Source: Sva-07 sp963793335 (lineage in GTDB: Bacteria; Actinomycetota; Acidimicrobiia; Acidimicrobiales; Ilumatobacteraceae). Taken from it: a DNA stretch of 64,000 nucleotides. Below the pieces are notes generated by a model that was not told the DNA's origin, did not search any database, and was given only the letters and a program-made list of their open reading frames with translations. This document shows, piece after piece, positions 44,986-53,573 of this stretch. Numbering within the stretch: the stretch's first letter is position 1; each line of letters begins with the position of its first letter. The translations under genes and the position numbers were made by a program. The DNA lies in NCBI GenBank assembly GCA_963793335.1, contig CAWBZS010000001.1, positions 1-64,000 of the forward strand. The letters run 5' to 3'.

Positions 44986-45031
44986 AGGGTGGGCGATGGG
45001 AGTCTCGATCTCCCGACCTCCACGGTGTGAA
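44986..45031. repeat. attR: 46-bp core overlapping tRNA-Val
   Basis: Identical to 5813-5858. Because it overlaps the 3' half of the tRNA gene, integration has kept the tRNA intact at this end. Confidence 0.9.
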
Positions 45032-45062
45032 CGTGGCGCTCTTCCAGCTGAGCTAATCGCCC
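44990..45062 (-). tRNA. tRNA-Val(CAC)
   Basis: A 73-base cloverleaf. The acceptor GGGCGAT pairs with ATCGCCC (discriminator A), the D stem is GCTC/GAGC, and the anticodon stem CCACG/CGTGG has loop TTCACAC giving anticodon CAC. The T stem GGGAG/CTCCC has loop ATCGAGA. CCA is not encoded. The T loop starts with A instead of the usual T54, which is unusual for an elongator. It is the integration target of the element. Confidence 0.93.
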
Positions 45063-45110
45063 CTGAGGGAACACACAAGCTAGCAGCGCGCGCTGGGCGC
45101 TGCCACCCGG

Positions 45111-45761
45111 TCAACCGCCGATTTCGACGCGGTCGTCGAGACACGCGATACCCATACCCTGACGGTCGCGGTGGGCGAGCGTGCCGGTGGGGCAGTCGGA
45201 GTCGAACGGCACGAACGCCTCGACAACGAGGTCGACTGCCGGGTCGTCCGTGCACGCAACCTCCCGGGCGTCGCCGTTCGGTTCGATCGACACGCACGAG
45301 CCGATGTCGAGGAGCCCATCGGGCCCACGTGGCTCTCCCGGTTCGACGAACTGGGCGAGCGCAACGATCACGATCACCGCCACGGCCCCGACGAACAGCA
45401 TCGAACGCCACGGAATCCGTGCCGGACCCGGCTGGCTCGGGAAGTGCACGCTCGGTGCGTCGACGTCGGGGTGGCGGAATCCGCTGCTCGATGATCGCGG
45501 CGAAGCAGCCGGCCCACGAGGTGCTGCAGCGCCCGACGCCCCTCGAAGCTGCGCGTCGTACACGGCGCGCCGACCCGGATCACTCAGCACTCGATACGCC
45601 TCGTTGATCTCGGGCATCGTGAGTTCCAGCGGCGAAGCGGGCCGAGACGCCAGCCGGTCGGGATGGTGGTCGCGGGCCAGCCGGCGGTAGGCCTCACGGA
45701 CCTCGGACATCGTTGCCGACGGCGGCACCTGCAGGACGTCGTAGTGAGTCGGACGAGACAC
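45111..45761 (-). CDS. J-domain (DnaJ-like) membrane protein
   Basis: A 216-residue protein starting at a GTG (SRPTHYDVLQVPPSATMSEV). The J domain is at residues 1-70 with the HPD motif in ARDHHPDRL. A Pro/Ser-rich linker follows, then one membrane segment (MLFVGAVAVIVIVALAQF) and a C-terminal extracytoplasmic domain with paired cysteines (GSCVSIEP, ACTDD, SDCPTG, IACLDD). It probably recruits Hsp70 at the membrane. First chromosomal gene right of the tRNA. Confidence 0.82.
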   Translation of the reverse strand: MSRPTHYDVLQVPPSATMSEVREAYRRLARDHHPDRLASRPASPLELTMPEINEAYRVLSDPGRRAVYDAQLRGASGAAAPRGPAASPRSSSSGFRHPDVDAPSVHFPSQPGPARIPWRSMLFVGAVAVIVIVALAQFVEPGEPRGPDGLLDIGSCVSIEPNGDAREVACTDDPAVDLVVEAFVPFDSDCPTGTLAHRDRQGMGIACLDDRVEIGG

Positions 45762-45813
45762 GATGGCACCCAACGCTACGGGTGCTGCCGAGCGGTTCGC
45801 TCGCGGCGCACGC

Positions 45814-46737
45814 TCAGTATCCAGCGTCGACGTCGACGAGGCCGAGCAACTCGTCCCCATGAGCGAAGCGGCGGATGTTCTCGCTGACCCGTTGCGCCAA
45901 GAGCGGTTTGGCCATCTCCGGCGTGTTGCCGACATGCGGCGTGATGATGCAGTTGGGCAAGCTCCACAGCGGGTGATCCGCAGGCAGAGGTTCGGGATCG
46001 GTGACGTCGAGGGCTGCGCCGCCGATCACGCCCGTGCGCAGCGCCTCGACGAGATCATCGGTGACGATGTGGCCGCCGCGTGCGACGTTGACGATCCACG
46101 AGTGCGACTCCATCAATCCGAACTCGTCAGCGCTGAACATGCCGACGGTCTCAGGCGTGAGCGCCAGCGCGAGGACGACGAGGTCGGCACCAGGAAGCGC
46201 ATGTGGGAAGTCATCGGCCTCGAACACGTGGTCGACACCATCCATCGGCTCGGCGCGGTTGCGCACCACGGTGATGTCGCAGTGCCACGGCTGCAACAAA
46301 CGAACCAACGACTCGGTGATTCCCCCACCACCGAGAATGGTCACGCGGGCGTCGAGCAGGTTGCGGCCGACGGGGCCCGACCAAGCCGACGCCCGTGCGT
46401 AGCCGGCCACGTTTCGGAGGCCTGCCAGGCCGAGGGCGAGCGCCATCTCGGCGACGGGGTCGGCATAGACCCCTTTGCCGCATGTCCAGATCCGATCGTG
46501 ATCGAGGTGCTCGACGAAGTTCTCGATGCCGGCGAACGGCAGCTGCACCCACCTGACGTTGCCGGCGCCGTCGAGCGCTGTTCGCAACTCGTCCACGGCT
46601 CGGGCGTCGGCCCACACGACGGCATCGGCGTCACCGATCTCGACGAGCTGCGCCCCGCCGTCGATCACGGCGTCGGCCAGCCAGGCCGGCGCGCCGTTCG
46701 GCCCGAGATGGATACGGGGGGCGTCGCTGTTCGTCAT
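45814..46737 (-). CDS. D-isomer-specific 2-hydroxyacid dehydrogenase family protein
   Basis: A 307-residue protein. The NAD-binding Rossmann part has ILGGGGITESLVRLL, followed by LVVLALALTPETVGMF, WIVNVARGGHIV and ALDVTDPEPLPADHPLW, with the catalytic His in ITPHVGNT. The usual Gly-x-Gly-x-x-Gly is GGGGIT, a slight variant. The ATG at 46737 matches the family start. Substrate unknown. It is divergent from alanine dehydrogenase. Confidence 0.87.
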   Translation of the reverse strand: MTNSDAPRIHLGPNGAPAWLADAVIDGGAQLVEIGDADAVVWADARAVDELRTALDGAGNVRWVQLPFAGIENFVEHLDHDRIWTCGKGVYADPVAEMALALGLAGLRNVAGYARASAWSGPVGRNLLDARVTILGGGGITESLVRLLQPWHCDITVVRNRAEPMDGVDHVFEADDFPHALPGADLVVLALALTPETVGMFSADEFGLMESHSWIVNVARGGHIVTDDLVEALRTGVIGGAALDVTDPEPLPADHPLWSLPNCIITPHVGNTPEMAKPLLAQRVSENIRRFAHGDELLGLVDVDAGY

Positions 46738-46795
46738 CTGGCCACGACGGTAGTGGTTGCGGTGGCACCGTTGACCGATCGGGCATGATGAGGTC

Positions 46796-47947
46796 ATGGC
46801 TCCGTCGTCACCCGTCATCCGCACCGTCGGCGTTCCCCGCGAGGTGAAGACCGCCGAACACCGCGTGGCGATGACCCCCGACGGCGTTCGAGAGCTCGAA
46901 CGGCACGGCATCAGCATCCTCGTGGAGAGCGGTGCCGGCGAGGGTGCCTCGATCACCGACGACGACTACGTCGCCGCGGGCGCCGAGATCGTGCCGACCG
47001 CGGCCGATGCCTGGGCGCAGGAGATGGTCGTCAAGGTCAAGGAGCCGCAGACATCCGAGTTCGATTTCCTACGTGCCGACCTCACCCTCGTGACGTATCT
47101 GCACCTTGCCGCATACCCGAGGGTCGCCGACGCGTTGCTGGCCTCGAAGTGCACCTCCGTGGCATACGAGACGGTCCAGGCACCCGACGGCTCGCTCCCG
47201 CTGCTCGCACCGATGAGCGAGGTTGCTGGTCGACTCGCGCCGCAGATGGGCGCCCACTACCTCGAACGACACAACGGTGGCCGAGGGGTGCTGATGGGTG
47301 GAGCACCAGGAGTTCGACCGGCGAAAGTCGTCGTGCTCGGCGCCGGCAACGTGGGCTGGAACTCGGCATGGATCGCTGCGGGCATGGAAGCCGAGGTGGT
47401 CCTCGTCGACAAGAACCTCGACCGCCTGCGGTTCGTCGACCAGATCCATCGGGGCCGCATCGTCACCGCCGCGTCGAACCGGGGAGCAATCGAACGTGCG
47501 GTGCTCGACGCCGACCTCGTCATCGGGGCGGTCCTCGTCGCCGGCGGCAGAGCACCCGTGGTGGTCAGCGAGGAGATGGTGGCAGCGATGAAGCCCCGGG
47601 CGGTCATCGTCGACGTGGCCGTCGACCAGGGCGGCTGCATCGCCACCACCCGGGAGACCACACACGACCAGCCGACGTACGAGCACCACGGCGTCGTGCA
47701 CTACGCCGTTGGGAACATGCCCGGCGCGGTGCCGCACACGAGCACCTATGCGCTCACCAACGCAACGCTGCCGTACGTCCTCGACGTCGCGCTCCACGGT
47801 GCGGTGGGGGCCGCCCGTCGCGATCCAGCGATCGCCCACGGGCTCAACACCGTCGGGGGCGAGTACGTCAACGCAATCGTGGCTGAGGCACTCGACGCCT
47901 CGGCGACCGACGCGCTCGCCGGACCAGCCGCCGGCACGGTCGGCTGA
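46796..47947 (+). CDS. ald: Alanine dehydrogenase
   Basis: A 383-residue enzyme. It has VGVPREVKTAEHRVAMTP at the N-terminus, EMVVKVKEPQ, the nucleotide-binding VLGAGNVGWNSAWIA, and IVDVAVDQGGC followed by HYAVGNMPGAVPHTST, the signature end of alanine dehydrogenases. It oxidatively deaminates L-alanine to pyruvate with NAD+. Length and motifs are normal. It faces away from the hydroxyacid dehydrogenase, 58 bases apart. Confidence 0.93.
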   Translation: MAPSSPVIRTVGVPREVKTAEHRVAMTPDGVRELERHGISILVESGAGEGASITDDDYVAAGAEIVPTAADAWAQEMVVKVKEPQTSEFDFLRADLTLVTYLHLAAYPRVADALLASKCTSVAYETVQAPDGSLPLLAPMSEVAGRLAPQMGAHYLERHNGGRGVLMGGAPGVRPAKVVVLGAGNVGWNSAWIAAGMEAEVVLVDKNLDRLRFVDQIHRGRIVTAASNRGAIERAVLDADLVIGAVLVAGGRAPVVVSEEMVAAMKPRAVIVDVAVDQGGCIATTRETTHDQPTYEHHGVVHYAVGNMPGAVPHTSTYALTNATLPYVLDVALHGAVGAARRDPAIAHGLNTVGGEYVNAIVAEALDASATDALAGPAAGTVG

Positions 47948-47979
47948 CAGCTGCATCGACAATTCCTCTACGATGCGGC

Positions 47980-49209
47980 ATGGCCGCTGCCCGACCCACG
48001 CCCGTCGCCGAACTCGCGCTGCCGTCGGTCGACGACCCGGCGCTCAGCGATGCCGAACGTCAAGCGCTGATCGGCGAGCTGGCACAGCAGCACTGGATGG
48101 TCCGCAATGCGATGGGCTACTCGGTGATCCAGTACTCCGCCGTGGTGGGGGTGCTTCGTGACAAACGCTGGCACAGCGCGGTCTCCAAGATCCCCGAGAT
48201 GATGGGCATCACCGATCCAGAGTTCCTCGAGAATCGGCGGGTGTCGATCCTGTCGGCGGAAGGTGACGTCCACACACGGCTGCGGCGACTGGTGGCGAAG
48301 TCGTTCTCGCCACGGTCGGCCGACCGCTTGCGGCCGTTCATGCGTGAGGTGGTCAACGACCTCGTCGATCGGGTCGCTCCGTCGGGACGCGCCGACATCG
48401 CCGTCGACATCTGCGAGCCCTACCCGATCCCCATCATCTGTGAGCTGCTGGGGGCACCGCGCGAGGACTGGCAGCTGTTCTCCCGCTGGGCCGAGGATGT
48501 CTTGCGTGTCTTCAACGGCAACGTGCTCGACGAGCTCGACGTGATCAAGAAGGCCCAAGGCGAGCTCGACGAGTATTCACGGGAGTTGATCGCAGCTCGG
48601 CGCAGCGACCCCCGAGACGACCTGATCACCGACCTGATCGCCGCTGAGGAGGAAGGCGACCGGCTGAGCACCGACGAGCTGGTGATGATGGTCGACGCGG
48701 TGATCGTCGGTGGCACCGACACCACGCGCAACCAGCTCGGCTGCGCGGTCGGACTGCTGTCGAAGCACCCCGAGCAGTGGGCGATGCTCGCCGAGCAACC
48801 GGACATCGCCCCTCGCGCCGTCGAGGAGATCATGCGCTACTTCGGTGCGGTTCGCGGCACGGTGCGATTCGCCAGCGAGGACATCGAGTACCGCGAGGTG
48901 CTGTTCCCCGCCGGCACCTTGATGATGACGTCGATGGCAACGGCCAACCGTGACGCCACCGTGTTCGAGGATCCTGGCGCGTTCGACATCACCCGCGAGC
49001 CTGCAGGGCAGCCCCAGCTCACGTTCGGTTCGGGGATCCACTACTGCCTCGGAGCTGCCCTCGCCCGAGCCGAACTGCAAGAGGCCCTGCCGATTCTCGC
49101 CCGACGGATGCCGGGCCTCGCTGTCGACGGCGCGATCGAGTGGAAACCCGCGACGACGGCGATCTTCGGGCCGGCGCACCTGCCCGTGACCTTCGCCGCC
49201 GGCCACTGA
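47980..49209 (+). CDS. Cytochrome P450
   Basis: A 409-residue bacterial P450. The I-helix oxygen-binding motif is VGGTDTTRNQLG, the E-x-x-R is in VEEIMRYFG, and the heme-binding loop is FGSGIHYCLGAALARAEL with the proximal cysteine. SILSAEGDVHTRLRRLVAKSFS is the C-helix region. No fused reductase; redox partners must be elsewhere. Substrate unknown. It starts 32 bases after ald. Confidence 0.94.
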   Translation: MAAARPTPVAELALPSVDDPALSDAERQALIGELAQQHWMVRNAMGYSVIQYSAVVGVLRDKRWHSAVSKIPEMMGITDPEFLENRRVSILSAEGDVHTRLRRLVAKSFSPRSADRLRPFMREVVNDLVDRVAPSGRADIAVDICEPYPIPIICELLGAPREDWQLFSRWAEDVLRVFNGNVLDELDVIKKAQGELDEYSRELIAARRSDPRDDLITDLIAAEEEGDRLSTDELVMMVDAVIVGGTDTTRNQLGCAVGLLSKHPEQWAMLAEQPDIAPRAVEEIMRYFGAVRGTVRFASEDIEYREVLFPAGTLMMTSMATANRDATVFEDPGAFDITREPAGQPQLTFGSGIHYCLGAALARAELQEALPILARRMPGLAVDGAIEWKPATTAIFGPAHLPVTFAAGH

Positions 49210-49290
49210 CATTGCGTCGGCGACGCACATTCGACAACATGCTCGTCGCCGAGGTTGCGCACGCAGCCCGCATCCGGCAGTATCGAACGT

Positions 49291-49926
49291 ATGTTCTTCC
49301 AGGGTTCGCTGTTTGGGCAACTCGCTCCTGACTTCGACGCCGACTTCACCGATGTCGAGCGCGTCGACCTCGATGCCACCACGTGGGTGGATCACGCGCC
49401 CGGCTGGTTGCACGGCGCCGACGGCGTCTTCGAGCAACTCGTCGACCGTGTGCCGCTGCGCCAACGCACCGGTGTGAAGATGTTCGATCAGGTCGTCGAC
49501 GAACCTCGCCTCAGCGCGTGGTGGAGCATCTGCTCGGGCGACCCCGAACCGCTCGACATCCTGCGCGACGTGCGGCGTGCGTTGTCGATTCACTACCACG
49601 AGGACTTCGATTCGATTGGCTTCAACCTCTACCGCGACGGCGCCGACTCGGTCGCCTGGCATGGCGATCGACATCGTCACTCGGTGGTCGACCCGGTGGT
49701 GGCGATCGTCAGCGTCGGCGCCCGTCGGCCACTTCGTCTCCGACCCCGGACTGCCACAGCCGCCGCCGGCGAACGCAGTGGGGCGCGACCATCACGAGCC
49801 TGGGAGCTCGGCGACGGTGATCTGTTCGTCATGGGGGGTGCCTGCCAACACGAGTGGGAGCACACGGTGCCGAAGGTGCGTCGATCGGTCGGCCCTCGGC
49901 TCAGCATCACCTTCCGTTCGCGCTGA
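49291..49926 (+). CDS. AlkB-like 2-oxoglutarate/Fe(II) dioxygenase
   Basis: A 211-residue protein from ATG 49291. AlkB-type motifs are NLYRDGADSVAWHGDRHRH (Fe ligands H-x-D) and CQHEWEHTVPK (distal His), with the 2-oxoglutarate-binding arginines in RLSITFRSR. It probably repairs alkylated nucleic acids. It starts after the P450 gene and converges with the rescue-factor gene. Confidence 0.87.
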   Translation: MFFQGSLFGQLAPDFDADFTDVERVDLDATTWVDHAPGWLHGADGVFEQLVDRVPLRQRTGVKMFDQVVDEPRLSAWWSICSGDPEPLDILRDVRRALSIHYHEDFDSIGFNLYRDGADSVAWHGDRHRHSVVDPVVAIVSVGARRPLRLRPRTATAAAGERSGARPSRAWELGDGDLFVMGGACQHEWEHTVPKVRRSVGPRLSITFRSR

Positions 49927-49954
49927 CCGTCACCCACATCGTCGTCCTCGACGA

Positions 49955-50350
49955 TCAATCGTCGATCGACGGCGGGCGACGATGGCGTTTGGTCTCGCCA
50001 CGCTGCTTCTTGGCCTCGATTCGGCGACGTTGCGAGCCGCGAGTCGGCCGAGTCGCTCGCCGACGAGGGGCCACGTACAGCGCGGCACGGAGCTTGCCCA
50101 GCAGCCGTTCCTCAGCCAGTGCCCGGTTGCGCACCTGCGATCGTTCGTCGTCGGCGACCACCCGGACCACCGGGCCGAGCTTGGCGACCACCCGCGATCG
50201 TTGGCTCTCGGTGAACGCCGACGACGCCTCCACGTCGAACTGCAGGTCGACCCGAGTGGCGGCCTTGTTGGCGTGCTGGCCTCCAGGACCACCGGACGCG
50301 CTGAACCCGACCACGAGTTCATGGCGAGGGATGCGTACCGAATCGGTCAC
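49955..50350 (-). CDS. arfB: ArfB-like peptidyl-tRNA hydrolase (ribosome rescue)
   Basis: About 131 residues with the catalytic GGQ in SASGGPGGQHANKAATRVDL and a basic C-terminal tail (RRRIEAKKQRGETKRHRR) that in ArfB/YaeJ enters the empty mRNA channel. It hydrolyses peptidyl-tRNA on stalled ribosomes. The start is uncertain: GTG at 50350 or at 50377 are both in frame. Confidence 0.87.
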   Translation of the reverse strand: MTDSVRIPRHELVVGFSASGGPGGQHANKAATRVDLQFDVEASSAFTESQRSRVVAKLGPVVRVVADDERSQVRNRALAEERLLGKLRAALYVAPRRRATRPTRGSQRRRIEAKKQRGETKRHRRPPSIDD

Positions 50351-50432
50351 CCGCAGACGATCGTCGTTCGCTCCCACTCCCCCAGCATGCCCGACACCGC
50401 AGATGTCGCGTGACGTCGCGTACGGTGAACCG

Positions 50433-51470
50433 ATGGGAGACATCAAGCTCGGCTACAACACTGGGTACTGGTCGGCGGGTCCGCCGACGGGTGCCCTCGA
50501 GGGCGTCCAGGAAGCCGAGCGACTCGGCTTCAACTCGGTGTGGACCGCCGAGGCCTACGGGTCCGACTGCCTCACTCCGCTCGCCTGGTGGGGCGCGTCG
50601 ACCGAGACGGTCAAGCTCGGCACCGCGATCATGCAGATGTCGGCGCGAACGCCCGCGGCGGCGGCGATGGCCGCGATCACGATGGACCACCTCTCGAACG
50701 GCCGATTCATCCTCGGCCTCGGCGCATCGGGCCCACAGGTCGTCGAGGGCTGGTACGGCCAGCCCTACCCGAAGCCACTGGCGCGCACCCGCGAATACGT
50801 CGAGATCGTGCGACGAATCATCGCTCGCGAACAGCCGGTCGAGTTCCACGGGGAGTTCTACGAGCTGCCGTTCGACGGCGGGGCGAACCTGGGCAAACCA
50901 CTGAAGTCGACCGTGCACCCGCTGCGCAACGACATCCCGATCTATCTCGCTGCCGAGGGTCCGAAGAACGTGGCCCTGTCGGCGGAGATCTGCGACGGTT
51001 GGTTGCCGCTGTTCTTCTCACCGAAGGACGACGCGTTCTACCGGGAGTGCCTGCAGCGAGGATTCGACGCGTCGGGTGACCCGACCAAGCAGGATCGGTT
51101 CGAAGTCACAGCGACCGCGATGATCATCCCGGGCGACGACGCCGAGAAGTGCGCCGATCTGGTTCGGCCGTTCCTCGCACTGTACGCCGGCGGCATGGGA
51201 GCGAAGGGCGCCAACTTCCACTACGAGGTGTTCGCTCGGATGGGCTGGGGTGACGTGGCCGACACCGTGCAGGAGTTGTATCTGCAGGGCAAGAAGGCGG
51301 AGGCAGCGGCGGCGATCCCGCTTGCGATGGTCGAAGACGTCGCGCTCGTGGGCCCGCCCGAGAAGATTCGTGACGAGCTCGACCAGTGGCGCGAGACGTG
51401 CATCACCGAATTCCTGGTGTCCGGCCCGGCGATGGCACTGCCGAGCTTCGCCGAACTCGTTCTCGGCTGA
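50433..51470 (+). CDS. LLM class F420-dependent oxidoreductase
   Basis: A 345-residue luciferase-like oxidoreductase: KLGYNTGYWSAGPP, SVWTAEAYGSDCLTPL, LGTAIMQMSARTPAA and GRFILGLGASGPQVVEGWYG are typical of the F420-dependent group. SGPAMALPSFAELVLG ends the protein. The ATG follows a short gap from the divergent arfB gene. Substrate unknown. Confidence 0.9.
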   Translation: MGDIKLGYNTGYWSAGPPTGALEGVQEAERLGFNSVWTAEAYGSDCLTPLAWWGASTETVKLGTAIMQMSARTPAAAAMAAITMDHLSNGRFILGLGASGPQVVEGWYGQPYPKPLARTREYVEIVRRIIAREQPVEFHGEFYELPFDGGANLGKPLKSTVHPLRNDIPIYLAAEGPKNVALSAEICDGWLPLFFSPKDDAFYRECLQRGFDASGDPTKQDRFEVTATAMIIPGDDAEKCADLVRPFLALYAGGMGAKGANFHYEVFARMGWGDVADTVQELYLQGKKAEAAAAIPLAMVEDVALVGPPEKIRDELDQWRETCITEFLVSGPAMALPSFAELVLG

Positions 51471-51503
51471 GTCCGCCGGGCCGCTGAGCGGCGCCGCAAC
51501 TGG

Positions 51504-53147
51504 TCAGCGCTGCGATGAACCGCTCGACACCAGCTCCCCGCTGCCGATCGGCGTCGGGCTGTCAGGGGCGCGCTGGTTGCCACCAGGGCTGCCGTGCGCT
51601 GAGGTCCGAAGCGTCATCAACAGTGCACCCGCTGCGACCACCACACCGACCGCAATCGCCAGCCCCGCGACCGTTCGCCAGCCGTCACTGAGCGGCAGCA
51701 CCCGAAGCGCCAACGGCGGGAGCATCCCCTCGTCGCGGGTCCGTCGAGGGAGGCTCGGGTCGACATCGACGGGAAGATTGAGCACCGCCCACCAGCCTGC
51801 GACCGCAACCAACGCGAGCGGCGCCCACCTCGACCAGACCCGTTCGAGCCCGACGACCACCAGCACCGCAGCAACGCCGATCACGGGCATTGCGTAGCGG
51901 GCGTGAGCGTTGCCGCCGCCGCTGGCGTGCTGAGCGATCGTGGTGGCGATCACGGCGACAGCCGTCAAACACAGGCCGATCTGCCAACGCACGGTTCGTG
52001 CATCTTCCGAAGGATCGAGATCGATGCGGGCGCGGCCGGACACGAACACGAACCCCACCCCGACTGCGGCGACCAGCGTGAGGATGTCAGCGCCTGGTGG
52101 CGCGATCCGCTGACGGGTGGTCGGCGAGAGCAGCCCATCGAACACGTTCAACCACAGCTGCCGCCGATTGAACATCTCCAGCACCGATCCACGGTTCTCG
52201 CGTCGGAACATCTCCAACAGATAGTTCGACGCCCCGATGTCCCCATAGAGCACCCAGTTCCGAACGTAGAACCAACCGAACGCCACCACAGCCGGGCCGA
52301 GTCCGATCAATGCGATCTTCGCCGCCGCACGAACTCGCTGACGAGTCGACGCAGCACCTGGACCCGACCGCACGAATCGTGCGATCGCGACCACACCGAC
52401 GACGGCGACCGCCAGCAACATCGTTGCGGCACGCGCGCCGAACGCGACCACGGCCGTCGCGGCCAGCAGCGCCAGGTCGCGCCGCTGCAGCGAGTCGATC
52501 CGACGCAGACAGCGTGCGCCCGCCCAGACCAGGGCGGTGCCGCAGGCAAATCCGAGACCGTCATTGAGCCCTTGGGAGAACACTGCATGTCCCTGGGGAA
52601 CCAGCGCTGCGAGCGCCGCCGCGAGCAGCGCCAAGCGCTGGTTTCGACGGGTCACTTCCAACGCGAGCAGGAAGGTGAACACCACCCCGACGGCAGCGAA
52701 CGCGACGTTGGCCAGCCGCATCATGATCAGGCCGCCATCGGGCGCTTCGATCGCCCGACTGACCCAGATCAGGGGCGCAACGGCGACGTAGTGCAGCGGC
52801 GGGTGGTTGGCCACCCACACCCCCCGGTAGCGGATGTCGCGGGCGGTCGATCGTTCGACCTGCCACTCCCGGGCCTCGGCCGGCACCTCGGGAAACCGCC
52901 GGATTTCGGGAAGCCGGAACGAGGCCACCTCCTGGGCATAGCCCAGGTGCGCAGTCTCGTCCGGAGGAGCGAACGGCGGCTGCTGCATCGCGTGGAGCGC
53001 CCCGATGCTCACGAAGGCGACCACGATGGCGATCAGCCCCACCAGGACGGTGGTGGTCAGGCGGTCGGGCCGGTGCGAGCTCGGTGACGACGCGTCGACG
53101 ACGGCGTCAACGACCGAATCCCCAGAAACATCGCCTTCCACTCGCAC
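51504..53147 (-). CDS. Polytopic membrane protein, DUF2142-like putative glycosyltransferase
   Basis: A 547-residue protein with about ten membrane segments. The first loop contains PPFAPPDETAHLGYAQEV, a D-E-x-x-H motif like that of DUF2142 and GT-C-fold sugar transferases. Another conserved loop has VANHPPLHYVAVAPL. It probably uses a lipid-linked sugar donor at the outer face of the membrane (inference). It converges with the LLM gene. Confidence 0.75.
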   Translation of the reverse strand: MRVEGDVSGDSVVDAVVDASSPSSHRPDRLTTTVLVGLIAIVVAFVSIGALHAMQQPPFAPPDETAHLGYAQEVASFRLPEIRRFPEVPAEAREWQVERSTARDIRYRGVWVANHPPLHYVAVAPLIWVSRAIEAPDGGLIMMRLANVAFAAVGVVFTFLLALEVTRRNQRLALLAAALAALVPQGHAVFSQGLNDGLGFACGTALVWAGARCLRRIDSLQRRDLALLAATAVVAFGARAATMLLAVAVVGVVAIARFVRSGPGAASTRQRVRAAAKIALIGLGPAVVAFGWFYVRNWVLYGDIGASNYLLEMFRRENRGSVLEMFNRRQLWLNVFDGLLSPTTRQRIAPPGADILTLVAAVGVGFVFVSGRARIDLDPSEDARTVRWQIGLCLTAVAVIATTIAQHASGGGNAHARYAMPVIGVAAVLVVVGLERVWSRWAPLALVAVAGWWAVLNLPVDVDPSLPRRTRDEGMLPPLALRVLPLSDGWRTVAGLAIAVGVVVAAGALLMTLRTSAHGSPGGNQRAPDSPTPIGSGELVSSGSSQR

Positions 53148-53249
53148 CCGATGAAATTATCGGCTGCGCGGAGCGACGCGACGCCACCTGCCAACCTGGC
53201 GCGCAGGGCTGCAGTCGACTGGACGCCGGCTCGAGCACGCCGGTCGGGG

Positions 53250-53573
53250 TCAGTCGACCGTGCCGACGGTCCCGGCGTCGACCCAGTCGCGCAGCTTCTC
53301 CCAGGCATAGATGCCGGTCGAGTGACCATCGCTCCAGTCGAGGCTCAACCCCCAGGCACCCGACAATTCCGCGTTGACGATCGTGATCTCCTGGCCCTTG
53401 TCGATCCACGGCGCGACCGGCTGATCCCTCGTGCGTTTGGCGTTGCAGTCGGCACACGGGCACGCCTGGCGCAAGGGGGCAAGCTCGAACCGGGCCCGAA
53501 CACCGTCCTCGAACAGCACCTCGACGTGCGACTGACGGTCCACTTCGACGGATTCGATGTCATGCTTGGCCAC
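53250..53573 (-). CDS. DUF971 / gamma-butyrobetaine-hydroxylase N-terminal-like protein
   Basis: A 107-residue protein: VDRQSHVEVLFEDGVRARFELAPLRQACPCADC and NAELSGAWGLSLDWSDGHSTGIYAW are the DUF971 pattern, with a C-x-C-x-x-C cluster. The GTG at 53573-53571 abuts the start codon of the divergent DUF2071 gene. The role is unknown; related domains are linked to iron-sulfur or hydroxylase proteins. Confidence 0.8.
   Translation of the reverse strand: MAKHDIESVEVDRQSHVEVLFEDGVRARFELAPLRQACPCADCNAKRTRDQPVAPWIDKGQEITIVNAELSGAWGLSLDWSDGHSTGIYAWEKLRDWVDAGTVGTVD

Larger units (their letters stand above)
5813..45031. mobile_element. ~39-kb integrative (formerly mobilizable) element in tRNA-Val(CAC)
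   Basis: The boundaries are the two 46-bp direct repeats at 5813-5858 and 44986-45031. The element has a tyrosine recombinase at the left end. At the right end, next to the restored tRNA, are an excisionase-like gene, a winged-helix gene and a MobF relaxase. No type IV secretion, coupling-protein or FtsK/SpoIIIE-type gene is seen, so mobilizable rather than self-transmissible is the likelier original type. The relaxase and many cargo genes are frameshifted, while the 26-40 kb redox island is largely intact. The excised circle would be about 39.2 kb. Confidence 0.88.

Noticed and set aside
5813..45031. Classification as an actinomycete ICE with FtsK/SpoIIIE-type transfer (AICE)
   Set aside because: No FtsK-like translocase, RepSA or prim-pol replication gene is visible. 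The relaxase is MobF type, so a mobilizable element is the better reading.
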